Part shown: piece after piece, positions 9,130 to 17,790 of the stretch
Layout of the letters: each line of letters opens with the position of its first letter
Numbering within the stretch: position 1 is the first letter of the stretch
NCBI RefSeq assembly: GCF_030409715.1
Contig: NZ_JAUFQI010000001.1
Span: 2,964,501-3,028,500 of the forward strand
Direction: 5' to 3'
Source of the DNA: Reinekea marina
GTDB taxonomy: Bacteria > Pseudomonadota > Gammaproteobacteria > Pseudomonadales > Natronospirillaceae
DNA: 64,000 nucleotides
Made by a program: the position numbers and the translations under genes
Notes under the pieces: model-generated
Told to the model about the DNA's origin: nothing
Databases searched by the model: none
The model's input: the letters and a program-made list of their open reading frames with translations, nothing else

Positions 9130-10644
9130 ATGACCCAAATTAAACAAGAAGATCTCATTCAAAGTGTTGCCGATGCACTGCAATACATTTCTTATTACCA
9201 CCCAAAAGATTTTATCGATGCCGTACACGAAGCCTATTTGCGAGAAGAGTCTCCGGCGGCTAAAGACGCTATGGCGCAAATATTGATCAACAGCCGCATG
9301 TGCGCTGAAGGTCACCGCCCTATTTGTCAGGACACCGGTATTGTGACCGTGTTTTTGAAAATAGGCATGGATGTACAATTTGGCGATGCCACCATGGGTG
9401 TTGAAGACATGGTGAACGAAGGTGTTCGTCGTGCCTATTTGCACCCTGATAACGTTTTGCGTGCGTCTATTCTAGCCGATCCTGACGGTGCGCGTGCCAA
9501 CACCAAAGACAATACGCCTGCGGTAATACACACCCAAGTGGTACCGGGCAACACCATCGATGTACAGGTGGCTGCAAAAGGCGGCGGCAGTGAAGCTAAA
9601 ACCAAATTTGCGATGTTAAACCCTTCCGATTCAATCGTTGATTGGGTATTAAAAGTTGTCCCAGAAATGGGCGCTGGTTGGTGTCCTCCGGGCATGTTGG
9701 GCATAGGCATTGGCGGCACGGCCGAAAAAGCCATGATCATGGCGAAAGAATCGCTCATGGATCCGATCAACATTCAAGAACTGCAAGAACGGGGCGCCTC
9801 AAACCGTTCTGAAGAACTGCGTTTAGAGTTGTTTGAAAAAGTAAATAAACTCGGCATTGGTGCACAGGGCTTAGGCGGTTTAACCACCGTACTCGATGTA
9901 AAAGTAGTCGATACCCCAACGCACGCAGCCAATAAACCTGTTGCGATCATTCCGAACTGTGCTGCCACACGTCATGCGCATTTTGTTTTAGATGGCAGTG
10001 GCGTTGCTGAACTACCAGCACCGAAAATGTCTGATTGGCCCGATATTGTTTGGGAAGCCGGCCCTTCTGCACGCAAGGTAAATTTAGATACCTTGAAAAA
10101 AGACGACATGCTTGATTGGAAGCCGGGTGAAACGTTGTTGCTTTCAGGCAAAATGTATACAGGCCGAGACGCTGCGCACAAACGCATGGTAGACATGATC
10201 AATAAGGGTGAAAAACTGCCCGTTGATTTGACCAATAAAGTCATTTATTACGTGGGCCCAGTTGATGCCGTGCGTGACGAAGCCGTTGGTCCTGCTGGCC
10301 CAACTACGGCCACTCGCATGGATAAATTTACCGACACTGTTTTAGAGCATACCGGACTGATCGGCATGGTAGGTAAAGCAGAGCGTGGCCCTATTGCCTT
10401 AGAAGCCATTAAAAAGCACAAAGCTACCTACATGATGGCAGTCGGTGGTGCGGCTTATTTAGTCTCTAAAGCCATTCGAAGTGCAAAGGTTGTCGCCTTC
10501 GAAGATTTAGGTATGGAAGCGATTTACGAGTTCGAACTGGATGAAATGCCGGTGACGCTTGCAGTGGATACAAATGGAGAATCGGTTCACCGTACTGGAC
10601 CGCAAACTTGGGCGGCTAAAATTGCGGCTAAAGAGGTCTCTTAG
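9130..10644 (+). CDS. fumA: Fumarate hydratase, class I (iron-sulfur)
   Basis: Converts fumarate to L-malate in the TCA cycle in the cytoplasm. At 504 residues it has the size of the single-chain class I enzymes of Pseudomonas-type bacteria. Cysteines that would hold the 4Fe-4S cluster appear in HRPICQDTG, GAGWCPPGMLGIGIGGT and PNCAATRHAHF. The C-terminal beta domain contains YTGRDAAHKRM and YYVGPVDAVRDEAVGPAGPTT. The start has a good ribosome site (GGCAGGAGCGAGTAATG). It is a single gene closed by a strong terminator. The assignment to fumA rather than another class I paralog name is by convention only. Confidence 0.95.
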   Translation: MTQIKQEDLIQSVADALQYISYYHPKDFIDAVHEAYLREESPAAKDAMAQILINSRMCAEGHRPICQDTGIVTVFLKIGMDVQFGDATMGVEDMVNEGVRRAYLHPDNVLRASILADPDGARANTKDNTPAVIHTQVVPGNTIDVQVAAKGGGSEAKTKFAMLNPSDSIVDWVLKVVPEMGAGWCPPGMLGIGIGGTAEKAMIMAKESLMDPINIQELQERGASNRSEELRLELFEKVNKLGIGAQGLGGLTTVLDVKVVDTPTHAANKPVAIIPNCAATRHAHFVLDGSGVAELPAPKMSDWPDIVWEAGPSARKVNLDTLKKDDMLDWKPGETLLLSGKMYTGRDAAHKRMVDMINKGEKLPVDLTNKVIYYVGPVDAVRDEAVGPAGPTTATRMDKFTDTVLEHTGLIGMVGKAERGPIALEAIKKHKATYMMAVGGAAYLVSKAIRSAKVVAFEDLGMEAIYEFELDEMPVTLAVDTNGESVHRTGPQTWAAKIAAKEVS

Positions 10645-10656
10645 TTTTACAACCTG

Positions 10657-10695
10657 AGGTGAGGCGCATAAGTTGCGCTTCACCTAAATTTTTTT
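10657..10695 (+). terminator. Terminator of fumarase gene
   Basis: A 12-bp stem AGGTGAGGCGCA / TGCGCTTCACCT with one G-U pair is followed by AAATTTTTTT. Confidence 0.85.
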
Positions 10696-10706
10696 AGCCG
10701 TATCGG

Positions 10707-11201
10707 TTAATGTAATTGAGCATCAAAGTCGGGCATCTGATCTGCATCGTCTAACAACAATACTTCCATATCGACCAACTGCTTATACAGCGCATCTACT
10801 TCCTCTAACAACATGGTTAACCATTGGTCAAACTGCGCCTGAGTCAAATGTTTAGATGGTACAGCGTGGCTTATCAACAAGCGTGGTACGTCGTTGTCGG
10901 CCATAGTCAGCATGACCTTAACCAAGGTTGAATCGTAATTCATAAAGTGTACGGCACCTTGCAGTGGCAACACGGCCGAAAAACGCAGCGCTATTTCTAA
11001 TAAAAAATGGCACCGAAATTCTTCCACAAACACCCGCGCTTCTAACACACCTTCTTGGCCTTCCCAGACAGGTAAATGAATGCCTTCACAGTCTTCACAA
11101 ACATATACTTCAAGCTTGTTTGCTTCTATCCATTGTTGAACTTCGGTGCGGGTAATTTCGGTCATGTTACGTTTGGGTCTCGGTTTTGAATTTTCGGCCA
11201 T
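10707..11201 (-). CDS. YbjN-like protein (hypothetical)
   Basis: A 164-residue acidic soluble protein. The pattern of alternating strands and helices, with FRCHFLLEIALRFSAV, KVMLTMADNDVPRLLISHAV and a C-terminal helix LTQAQFDQWLTMLLEEVDALYKQL, recalls the YbjN / type III secretion chaperone-like fold. A CEDC pair near residue 35 is unusual. The gene begins 12 bp after the stop of the Lrp-family regulator on the same strand, so the two are probably cotranscribed. An alternative start is the ATG at 11165. The function is unknown. Confidence 0.6.
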   Translation of the reverse strand: MAENSKPRPKRNMTEITRTEVQQWIEANKLEVYVCEDCEGIHLPVWEGQEGVLEARVFVEEFRCHFLLEIALRFSAVLPLQGAVHFMNYDSTLVKVMLTMADNDVPRLLISHAVPSKHLTQAQFDQWLTMLLEEVDALYKQLVDMEVLLLDDADQMPDFDAQLH

Positions 11202-11213
11202 TGTAGACTGCCG

Positions 11214-11678
11214 TTATTGGCTTTGCACATCTAAAGGCGCAAATTCTTTTACAGCACGAATCGCAAAGGAACTATCAATGGTATTGACCATGCTAAGGCG
11301 TTGTAACCGCCTGACCCAACTTTCGTAGGCGGCCAAATCACTTACGACCACGTGCAATAAATAATCAAAAGAGCCAGAGACGGTATAGCAACTCATGACT
11401 TCGCTCATAGCTTCTACAGCCTTTTCAAAATTAATCACCACCGGTTCTTGGTGCTGACTAAGCCTGACATGTACAAAAACTGTGACAGATAATCCGAGCT
11501 TTTCTCGGTTTAATCGGGCATGAACACCCGTGATTAACCCTGCCTGCTCCAGTTGCCGAATACGTCGTGCACAAGGGGAGCTTGATAACCCAACCTTTTC
11601 GGCCAGTTCAGCAGCCGTGGCGCTGGCGTCTTTTTGCAGTAAATCTAAAAGTTGCCGGTCTATTCTGTCTAATTTCAT
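11214..11678 (-). CDS. Lrp/AsnC family transcriptional regulator
   Basis: 154 residues with the usual two-domain plan: an N-terminal helix-turn-helix (LDRIDRQLLDLLQKDASATAAELAEKVGLS...RRIRQLEQAG) and a C-terminal RAM ligand-binding domain with VFVHVRLSQH, VMSCYTVSGSFDYLLHVVV and NTIDSSFAIRAVKEF. Such regulators sense amino acids and control amino-acid metabolism or export. It is divergent from a DMT exporter and an aromatic/aspartate-type aminotransferase, which are its likely targets from the shared 138-bp intergenic region. Confidence 0.92.
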   Translation of the reverse strand: MKLDRIDRQLLDLLQKDASATAAELAEKVGLSSSPCARRIRQLEQAGLITGVHARLNREKLGLSVTVFVHVRLSQHQEPVVINFEKAVEAMSEVMSCYTVSGSFDYLLHVVVSDLAAYESWVRRLQRLSMVNTIDSSFAIRAVKEFAPLDVQSQ

Positions 11679-11816
11679 GGTTAGCTCTACTAATCAATAT
11701 TCAACTAAAAAAAGGTTTCTGCTGCTAACTTAGCATATTTTTATAGCAGATATTAGCAACCAAACACCAAAGCATTCGAGCATACTGGCCGCCCAACTTT
11801 TCTTGGTATTAACCAT

Positions 11817-12737
11817 ATGACTTCCCAAGCTTTTAATGTTCAGCCTATCCAAGCCAGCAACCGCGAACAACTGAGGGGGTTATTGGCGGCTTTTGGAACC
11901 GTTGCTATTTGGTCGAGTTATTTTTTATCTCTAAAACTCGGTGCGTTGTCACCGTTATCAACATTCGATTTATCCCTGCTTCGCTTTGGCATCCCGGCAC
12001 TTTTGCTCATTAGAATCTTTTGGAAGGCACTACCTAGTTATAAACAAACCCCTTGGGTTTACAGGCTTGGTATTATTTTAGGTGGCGGCTTGCCTTTTTT
12101 TGTCGTCTCGGCCAGTGCGATGAAAGCTTCTGGCGTATTATTTGGCAGCACATTAATACCAGGCGTTGCGCCATTATTCGTGACTTTGTTGGCCGTGACC
12201 TTGTTTAAACAGCCTCTACCTAAGAAACGACTGGCGGGTTTAGCGGCAATTTTAGTTGGAACCATGGCATTGCTTGCCGGGGCGTGGTTTCAAGGGAGTG
12301 TTAGTATTTTTATAGGCGCAAGTTTGTTCGTTGTTTGCGCCTTTTCTTGGGCATTGTTTACATTGAGTGTTCGACAAAGCCAACTCAAACCATTGCAGGT
12401 TTCAGCTCTCGCGGCTGTCCCCAATGGTATGTTAATGCTTGCACTATTCGCCGTTTATTCACCAACGTCAATGTTGTTCCAAATACCTACGTCAGAACTG
12501 ATCGCGCAGGCATTTACTCAAGGCATATTGGTGGGTATTTGTTCAGGGTTACTTTACAGTTTGGCTATCAGCAAGTTAGGGGCAGAAAAAACATCCGCCA
12601 TCGGATCTCTAACCCCACTGGTGTCAACATTATTAGCCGTTATTATTTTACACGAAGCACTCGATATAATACCGGTGTTAGGGTTATGCTTAGTCGCAAC
12701 GGGCGTTCTGCTCACTAGCCGTGTAAAAACTACTTAA
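11817..12737 (+). CDS. DMT (EamA) family transporter
   Basis: 306 residues with about ten hydrophobic segments and two EamA repeats, as in drug/metabolite exporters of the RhaT/YdcZ type. Repeat 1 has AFGTVAIWSSYFLSLKLGAL; repeat 2 has GASLFVVCAFSWALFTLSVR. The C-terminal LGAEKTSAIGSLTPLVSTLLAVIILHEALD is the typical EamA end. It starts an operon-like run with the aminotransferase 13 bp downstream, opposite an Lrp regulator, which suggests export of an amino acid or an amino-acid-derived compound. The substrate is not determinable. Confidence 0.85.
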   Translation: MTSQAFNVQPIQASNREQLRGLLAAFGTVAIWSSYFLSLKLGALSPLSTFDLSLLRFGIPALLLIRIFWKALPSYKQTPWVYRLGIILGGGLPFFVVSASAMKASGVLFGSTLIPGVAPLFVTLLAVTLFKQPLPKKRLAGLAAILVGTMALLAGAWFQGSVSIFIGASLFVVCAFSWALFTLSVRQSQLKPLQVSALAAVPNGMLMLALFAVYSPTSMLFQIPTSELIAQAFTQGILVGICSGLLYSLAISKLGAEKTSAIGSLTPLVSTLLAVIILHEALDIIPVLGLCLVATGVLLTSRVKTT

Positions 12738-12750
12738 ATCGGAGACTTTC

Positions 12751-13935
12751 ATGTTTCAGGCAATTCCAACCCCAAAGGGTGACCCTATTCTTTCATTGAT
12801 CACCGAATTTCGAAATGACCCTCGAGATCAAAAAATTGATTTAGGCATTGGGGTGTATAAGGATGATCACGGCATTACTCCCGTAATGCAGGCCGTGACG
12901 TTAGCCGAGCAAGTGTTGTTAAACGCCAACGGTACAAAAAGCTACCAAGGCCTGACCGGCGATGAACAATATAACGAATCGATTACCCAATTGTTACTTT
13001 CAGGAACATCCGCTTTAGACCGGTGCGCAACATTGCAAACCCCAGGTGCGAGTGGCGCTTTACGAATGCTGGCGGACTTAATCGCTGACACGGCACCAAA
13101 CAGTACGGTTTGGATCAGCAACCCATCCTATGTCAACCATCGCCCAATTATGGAAAAGGCCGGATTAACGGTGAAAGAATATAGCTATTTAGACGCTCAA
13201 ACAAAAGCGGTAGACGAAGACGCTATGTTGGCTCAATTTGCTGCGCTGGGCTCGAACGATGTGGTGTTATTACACGGCTGCTGCCACAACCCAAGTGGAG
13301 CCGATATGTCATTAGAGGCTTGGCAAAAAATAGCCGAACTGGCAAACAAACAAGGGTTTCTTCCGTTTATCGACATTGCCTACCAAGGGTTAGGGGATGG
13401 CTTAGAAGAAGATACGAAAGGGTTGCACATTATCGCGAACCAAGTTGATGAATTTGTCATCTCTACTTCTTGCTCGAAAAATTTTGGCTTGTACCGCGAA
13501 CGTACGGGTGCAGCCTTAATCGTAAGTAACACTTTAACAGCGGCCATGAACAGCCGAGCAAAAATGTGTGAACTTGCCCGAGGATCCTATTCAATGCCAC
13601 CAGCACACGGTGCAGCCGTAGTCGATACCATTTTACGTGATGACAACCTAAACGCTATTTGGCGTAAAGAGTTAACCGCGATGAATACCCGTGTAAACGG
13701 ATTACGCGCAGCGTTAGTGCAAGAGTTTCAAGCAGCCACCCAATCTAATCGATTCGATTACTTTGGTGAGCACAAAGGAATGTTTACCTTGACTTGCATC
13801 AGCAACGAACATATTGCTCAACTCAAAGAGCAATTTGGTATTTATATTGTCGGCGGAGGCCGAATCAACGTTGCAGGGCTAAACCAATCTCAAGTAAAAC
13901 CGTTAGTCGAGGCATTTGTAAGCATTGGTGCTTAA
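12751..13935 (+). CDS. Aspartate/aromatic amino acid aminotransferase
   Basis: A 394-residue fold-type I PLP enzyme of the AspC/TyrB subgroup. Diagnostic features are the N-terminus FQAIPTPKGDPILSL, the substrate loop DLGIGVYKDDHGITPV, the CCHNPSGADMS stretch, DIAYQGLGDGLEED, and the PLP-binding lysine in STSCSKNFGLYRERTGA near residue 243. It would swap amino groups between 2-oxoglutarate and aspartate or aromatic amino acids. A clear ribosome site (GGAGACTTTC) precedes the ATG. It sits in a probable operon with the DMT exporter upstream and the VanZ-type gene, which overlaps its last codons. Confidence 0.9.
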   Translation: MFQAIPTPKGDPILSLITEFRNDPRDQKIDLGIGVYKDDHGITPVMQAVTLAEQVLLNANGTKSYQGLTGDEQYNESITQLLLSGTSALDRCATLQTPGASGALRMLADLIADTAPNSTVWISNPSYVNHRPIMEKAGLTVKEYSYLDAQTKAVDEDAMLAQFAALGSNDVVLLHGCCHNPSGADMSLEAWQKIAELANKQGFLPFIDIAYQGLGDGLEEDTKGLHIIANQVDEFVISTSCSKNFGLYRERTGAALIVSNTLTAAMNSRAKMCELARGSYSMPPAHGAAVVDTILRDDNLNAIWRKELTAMNTRVNGLRAALVQEFQAATQSNRFDYFGEHKGMFTLTCISNEHIAQLKEQFGIYIVGGGRINVAGLNQSQVKPLVEAFVSIGA

Positions 13936-14830
13936 AACGAACAAACCTACATTAGGGCTGCTGGCTATGGTGCCCATTGCCAGCTTGTTCTTTGTTGGCG
14001 GCCCATCGGCGGCGGCTTTACCTTGGTTCCGATACGCTTGGAATTTAGGGCACATAGGTTTCTTCTTTATAGCCACTTGGGCTTTTTGCTCAGTCGCTCC
14101 TCTCTGGAGTCGAGACAAACCTTGGCGGTATTTAGCCGCCATTGCCATAGCCAGCCTATTGATTGAATCAATTCAGTTTACTATTGGCCGAAACCTAAGC
14201 TTAATGGATATTGCTCGCAACATAACGGGTGCCGCCTTAGCGTTATCGATTACTCTCAAAGATAGAGCCCCTAAAGCCATGTTTATGGCAGGCTTGGTGT
14301 TTGTACTGATCGATTTCAGTTTGTTCACCAAAGTGGCTATTCAAGACTGGCACTACCAGCACCGTCATCCCATTATTGAAAATTTTGAAACCTCTCAATT
14401 TTTATCTTTCTGGCCAAAACACATAACTCAACAATCTAGAGAAGTGTTAGAAGGTAACTATGCAGGGTACGTAAGGTTAACGGCGGGGAAGTTTTCAGGA
14501 ATTCAGGTATCACCAGTGTTACGAGATTGGTCGGCCTACCGGGCTATTCAAGTGGCCATTTTCAACAGCCAATCGTTCGAACGACCCATCACGATTCGTA
14601 TGCACGATGTTTTGCACGAGCAGTCTGATCAAAAATATGCCGATCGCTTTAATCGAACCGTGATGTTGCAACCGGGGTGGAATAAGCTATCACTTGCACT
14701 GACTGACGTTGAAAAAACCACCAGTGGCCGAGTAATGGATGTATCGAACATGCATCAAATTGGTATTTTTTATTCTGGCTTAGAACAAGACGACTACCTC
14801 ATTCTAGATGATATTCGCCTTATTCCTTAG
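13928..14830 (+). CDS. VanZ-like membrane protein with C-terminal jelly-roll-like domain
   Basis: About 300 residues. The first 130 residues hold four hydrophobic segments with WNLGHIGFFFIATWAF and SLLIESIQFTIGRNLSLMDIARNITGAALAL, the VanZ-family pattern. The last 160 residues (IENFETSQFLSFWPKH to LILDDIRLIP) look like an extracytoplasmic beta-sandwich of the carbohydrate-binding/CIA30 kind, with WSAYRAIQVAIFN and GWNKLSLALTDVE. The GTG at 13928 overlaps the aminotransferase stop by 8 nt; a TTG at 13925 is the alternative. Function unknown. Confidence 0.7.
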   Translation: MLKTNKPTLGLLAMVPIASLFFVGGPSAAALPWFRYAWNLGHIGFFFIATWAFCSVAPLWSRDKPWRYLAAIAIASLLIESIQFTIGRNLSLMDIARNITGAALALSITLKDRAPKAMFMAGLVFVLIDFSLFTKVAIQDWHYQHRHPIIENFETSQFLSFWPKHITQQSREVLEGNYAGYVRLTAGKFSGIQVSPVLRDWSAYRAIQVAIFNSQSFERPITIRMHDVLHEQSDQKYADRFNRTVMLQPGWNKLSLALTDVEKTTSGRVMDVSNMHQIGIFYSGLEQDDYLILDDIRLIP

Positions 14831-15126
14831 CTTTCCTGTGACGGCTTTAAGTACTTTTGGTAGTACCACATCAGTAAAGGCACTTCGATGACGCCACTCA
14901 CCAACAACGTGAACCAAAACCAGTTCATTTGAAGCCCAAGAAAACTAAAAAGAACGTCACTGCCCCAATATTTTTGAGCAACGGCCACAAAGATAAAGCC
15001 GGTTACACATATATCGCAGTAAGTGACTCGCTCAAAACTATGGCCCGCTATCTTAGGATAAATCAATGTGTACGCGGCCAAAAAAGTCAGTGCTACCAGC
15101 ATTATTATAGAAAATTCAGAACCCAT
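14827..15126 (-). CDS. Small integral membrane protein (hypothetical)
   Basis: 99 residues with three hydrophobic segments (about 5-22, 38-55 and 66-88) and short charged ends. The start is preceded by GAGGGTGAA, a good ribosome site. Its 3' end overlaps the stop of the convergent VanZ-like gene by 4 bp. I do not recognise a family. Confidence 0.6.
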   Translation of the reverse strand: MGSEFSIIMLVALTFLAAYTLIYPKIAGHSFERVTYCDICVTGFIFVAVAQKYWGSDVLFSFLGLQMNWFWFTLLVSGVIEVPLLMWYYQKYLKPSQES

Positions 15127-15161
15127 TTCACCCTCTTGCTTTGATCACTTATTGCCTATTT

Positions 15162-15575
15162 TTAAGCTAAGCCTGCGTCTTCACTACTAACAACCGTGAC
15201 ACCCTGTTCATTAACGTCATAATAAAAACAATCTCGACGATTGGTGTGACATGCAGGTCCTTCTTGATCAACCAACAGCAATAAGGCATCGCCGTCGCAA
15301 TCGGCACGCATACTTTTTAACAATTGGCGATGACCAGAACTTTCGCCTTTACGCCAATAGGTTTGACGAGATCGAGACCAGTAACACACCTGCTGAGTCG
15401 CCAGTGTTTCACGCAGTGATTTTTCATTCATCCATGCCATCATCAAGACTTCTTTCGAATCATGCTGTTGAGCAATGGCCGGTATCAAACCATCGGCATT
15501 GAATACTAAGTTCGAGATGAACTCATCTAGATTTAAGGTTGAACCCTCACTGAGTGATTCCCATTGCTTTAACAT
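15162..15575 (-). CDS. hisI: Phosphoribosyl-AMP cyclohydrolase
   Basis: Opens the adenine ring of phosphoribosyl-AMP in step three of histidine synthesis. The metal-binding pattern is intact: WSRSRQTYWRKGESSGHRQ, then the Asp triad in ADCDGD, then C-x(n)-HTNRRDCFYYDV for zinc. It is a stand-alone HisI of 137 residues, not fused to HisE as in E. coli. I choose the ATG at 15575 because AAAAAGGGC lies at the right distance; the longer frame to 15674 runs into the upstream permease gene. No other his genes are nearby. Confidence 0.92.
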   Translation of the reverse strand: MLKQWESLSEGSTLNLDEFISNLVFNADGLIPAIAQQHDSKEVLMMAWMNEKSLRETLATQQVCYWSRSRQTYWRKGESSGHRQLLKSMRADCDGDALLLLVDQEGPACHTNRRDCFYYDVNEQGVTVVSSEDAGLA

Positions 15576-15600
15576 GCATTGCCCTTTTTGACGGTTTGGA

Positions 15601-16473
15601 TTAAAGCACGAAGTATAATACCAGTGGCAAGGTAACAACAGTCGCCGCATTGGCGAATAATACGATAGCCGCAACTTTATCTGGTTCTTGATTATACTTT
15701 TCTGCGATTAAAAAGTTTAAAACTGCTGGAGGCAACGCTGCAAACAGCCAGATCATTTTTTGTTGCGTTTCAGGCAGAGGAATAAACGTTGCTAAGGGTG
15801 CGGCTACCAAAAGCCCTAATACGGGTGCAGCAACAGCGCCCAACATTCCTAACTTCCAACCCCTGATATCTAAACTTACCAACCTAACGCCTAAGGAAAA
15901 CAACAATAATGGCACGGCCACATTGCCTAATAGCCGAAGGGACTCGACCACCCAAAAAGGCAATTGAACATTAAACAAAGACAAGCCTAGGCCAATGGCG
16001 GTAGCGATAATCATGGGTTGCTTTAAGAACGCAAACGATCGGTCTTTCGCACTGATGATCCAAATACCTGTTGTAAAATGCAACGTATTTTCGACTATAA
16101 AAATAATGATAATCGCGGGCAAAAATTCTTCGCCAAAAGTAAACAGCAATAAAGGTATCCCTACATTGCCGCTATTTTTAAACATCATTGGTGGCACAAA
16201 TGTTTTTGCATCAATATGAAGCAGTTTCGACAAGCCAAAAGCCGCAACCCCGGGCACCATCGTAATTAAAAATGCCACCAGTATGAGCGAACCATAATCA
16301 GGTAGGTTAATTTTTTGCTCAGCAAAGACACTGATAATCAGTAACGGAACGAACACGTCTAAATTTATGGCATTTACTGTTTCCATGGCCGGCTTGCGGG
16401 CACGGCTATATAAATACCCAACCAACACTGCTATGAATATGGGTGCAACTATTTCAAAAATTCGGAACATCAT
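15601..16473 (-). CDS. AEC (auxin efflux carrier) family permease
   Basis: 290 residues with about ten hydrophobic segments arranged as two five-helix halves, typical of AEC-type transporters. Recognisable stretches are IFIAVLVGYLYSRARK at the start, MFKNSGNVGIPLLLFTFGEEF in the middle with the broken helix, and NFLIAEKYNQEPDKVAAIVLFANAA near the end. Members export carboxylates or amino-acid-like compounds; the substrate here is unknown. It lies 25 bp upstream of hisI on the same strand and may be cotranscribed with it. Confidence 0.85.
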   Translation of the reverse strand: MMFRIFEIVAPIFIAVLVGYLYSRARKPAMETVNAINLDVFVPLLIISVFAEQKINLPDYGSLILVAFLITMVPGVAAFGLSKLLHIDAKTFVPPMMFKNSGNVGIPLLLFTFGEEFLPAIIIIFIVENTLHFTTGIWIISAKDRSFAFLKQPMIIATAIGLGLSLFNVQLPFWVVESLRLLGNVAVPLLLFSLGVRLVSLDIRGWKLGMLGAVAAPVLGLLVAAPLATFIPLPETQQKMIWLFAALPPAVLNFLIAEKYNQEPDKVAAIVLFANAATVVTLPLVLYFVL

Positions 16474-16564
16474 AAGGTGGAAATTCTCTGATTCATTTGG
16501 CGTAAACTAGGGTACCGCACACAGCCATTTATGAAATGCGACTAAAGTACCCCACTCCCTTGTT

Positions 16565-17722
16565 TTAACGTGCTAAAAAGCCCTTTAATCGAGCAACGGC
16601 CTCCGTCAATCGATCAACGCCTACAGTGTAGGCAAGCCGAGCTGTGGTATTTGGGCTTGGACCTCCGAAATCGGCTCCTGGTGCTAAGGCGACGCCTGTT
16701 TCATTCAACACCTGTTCGCACCATTGCAGTGAATCCTGAGTGTAAGGAGATACATCTAAATACAAGTAAAAGGCACCATCTGGGTTTGCCAGAATATTTA
16801 AACCTATTTCGGGCAGTGCTTGTGTTAGGTAATCGCGTCTTTTTCGCAGTTCATCGCGTTTTTCAAAACTTTCGCGCTCTACGTCTTCGTCAAAACACCT
16901 TAGAGCGGCATATTGAGCAACCGATGAAGCCGAAAGATAAAGGTTTTGCGCAATACGTTCGCATGCATCAATTGCGTTCTCTGGAACCACCAGCCAGCCT
17001 AATCGCCAGCCGGTCATGCCATAAAACTTTGAAAAAGATTGCACCACCCAAGCATTGTTATCGGCTTCTAATGCCGTAGGCGCCAGGCCATCAAAGCTTA
17101 ACCCGTGGTATATTTCATCGGCAATGAGTGCCAACCCATTGTTTTGGCAAAAGCTCGATAACGCCTGCCACTGCTCTAAAGTTTGTACACTGCCCAGAGG
17201 GTTACTCGGTGACGCCACCAGCAAGGCTTTCGATTTTTCTGACACCGCACTTTGTAAGGCTTGTTGTGTCAAAGCCATGTTATTGCTTTCATCCATATAT
17301 ACCGCTTCGCTGGTCGCATCTACCATGTGCAGCAAATTTGAATTACAGGGGTAGCCGGGTTCGGGTAACAGCACTACATCCCCAGAATCTATCAAGGCTA
17401 AAAAGGCCAACTGCAATGCAGCAGAGCCGCCTGGGGTTACTATGATGCGGGCGGGGTCGATGGTTAAACCGTGCCAGCGTAGATAGCGTTGAGCAATTTT
17501 CTGCTTTAATGGCGCTAAGCCAGTGCTTGAAATATAACCTTGGGCGTCATTTTTTAAAGATTCACTTGCTGCTTTTAAAATGGCCGGAGAAGCTGAAAAA
17601 TCGGGCTCCCCAACGAACAATCGAATAACGTCTTTGCCTTGGGATTCGAGTGCCACGACTTGCTTCAACACTTGAATCACTTGAAAAGGGCTAATGTGCT
17701 GACAGCGTTTGGCAAGCTGCAT
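16565..17722 (-). CDS. Class I/II pyridoxal phosphate aminotransferase
   Basis: 385 residues of fold-type I. The motifs VTPGGSAALQLAFLAL (PLP phosphate), SPSNPLGSVQT, ADEIYHGLSFDG and the Schiff-base lysine in VQSFSKFYGMTGWRLGW near residue 231 are present, as is the carboxylate-binding arginine in TARLAYTVG near the end. This is the AspC-alpha/AlaA-type subgroup; the precise substrate pair is not clear. It is divergent from gluQRS across a 68-bp gap that must hold both promoters. Confidence 0.85.
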   Translation of the reverse strand: MQLAKRCQHISPFQVIQVLKQVVALESQGKDVIRLFVGEPDFSASPAILKAASESLKNDAQGYISSTGLAPLKQKIAQRYLRWHGLTIDPARIIVTPGGSAALQLAFLALIDSGDVVLLPEPGYPCNSNLLHMVDATSEAVYMDESNNMALTQQALQSAVSEKSKALLVASPSNPLGSVQTLEQWQALSSFCQNNGLALIADEIYHGLSFDGLAPTALEADNNAWVVQSFSKFYGMTGWRLGWLVVPENAIDACERIAQNLYLSASSVAQYAALRCFDEDVERESFEKRDELRKRRDYLTQALPEIGLNILANPDGAFYLYLDVSPYTQDSLQWCEQVLNETGVALAPGADFGGPSPNTTARLAYTVGVDRLTEAVARLKGFLAR

Positions 17723-17790
17723 AGAAAAAATCCTTTCATGTTAATATGATGTCATTTTTACCATAGTAACTAATTCTAAAGGTCAATTCA

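Noticed and set aside
12335..12718. 127-codon frame inside the DMT transporter gene
   Set aside because: Same-strand shadow frame; the EamA reading frame is complete.
16570..17079. Long frame opposite the class I aminotransferase (169 codons)
   Set aside because: Shadow frame, low-complexity protein, no known pattern.
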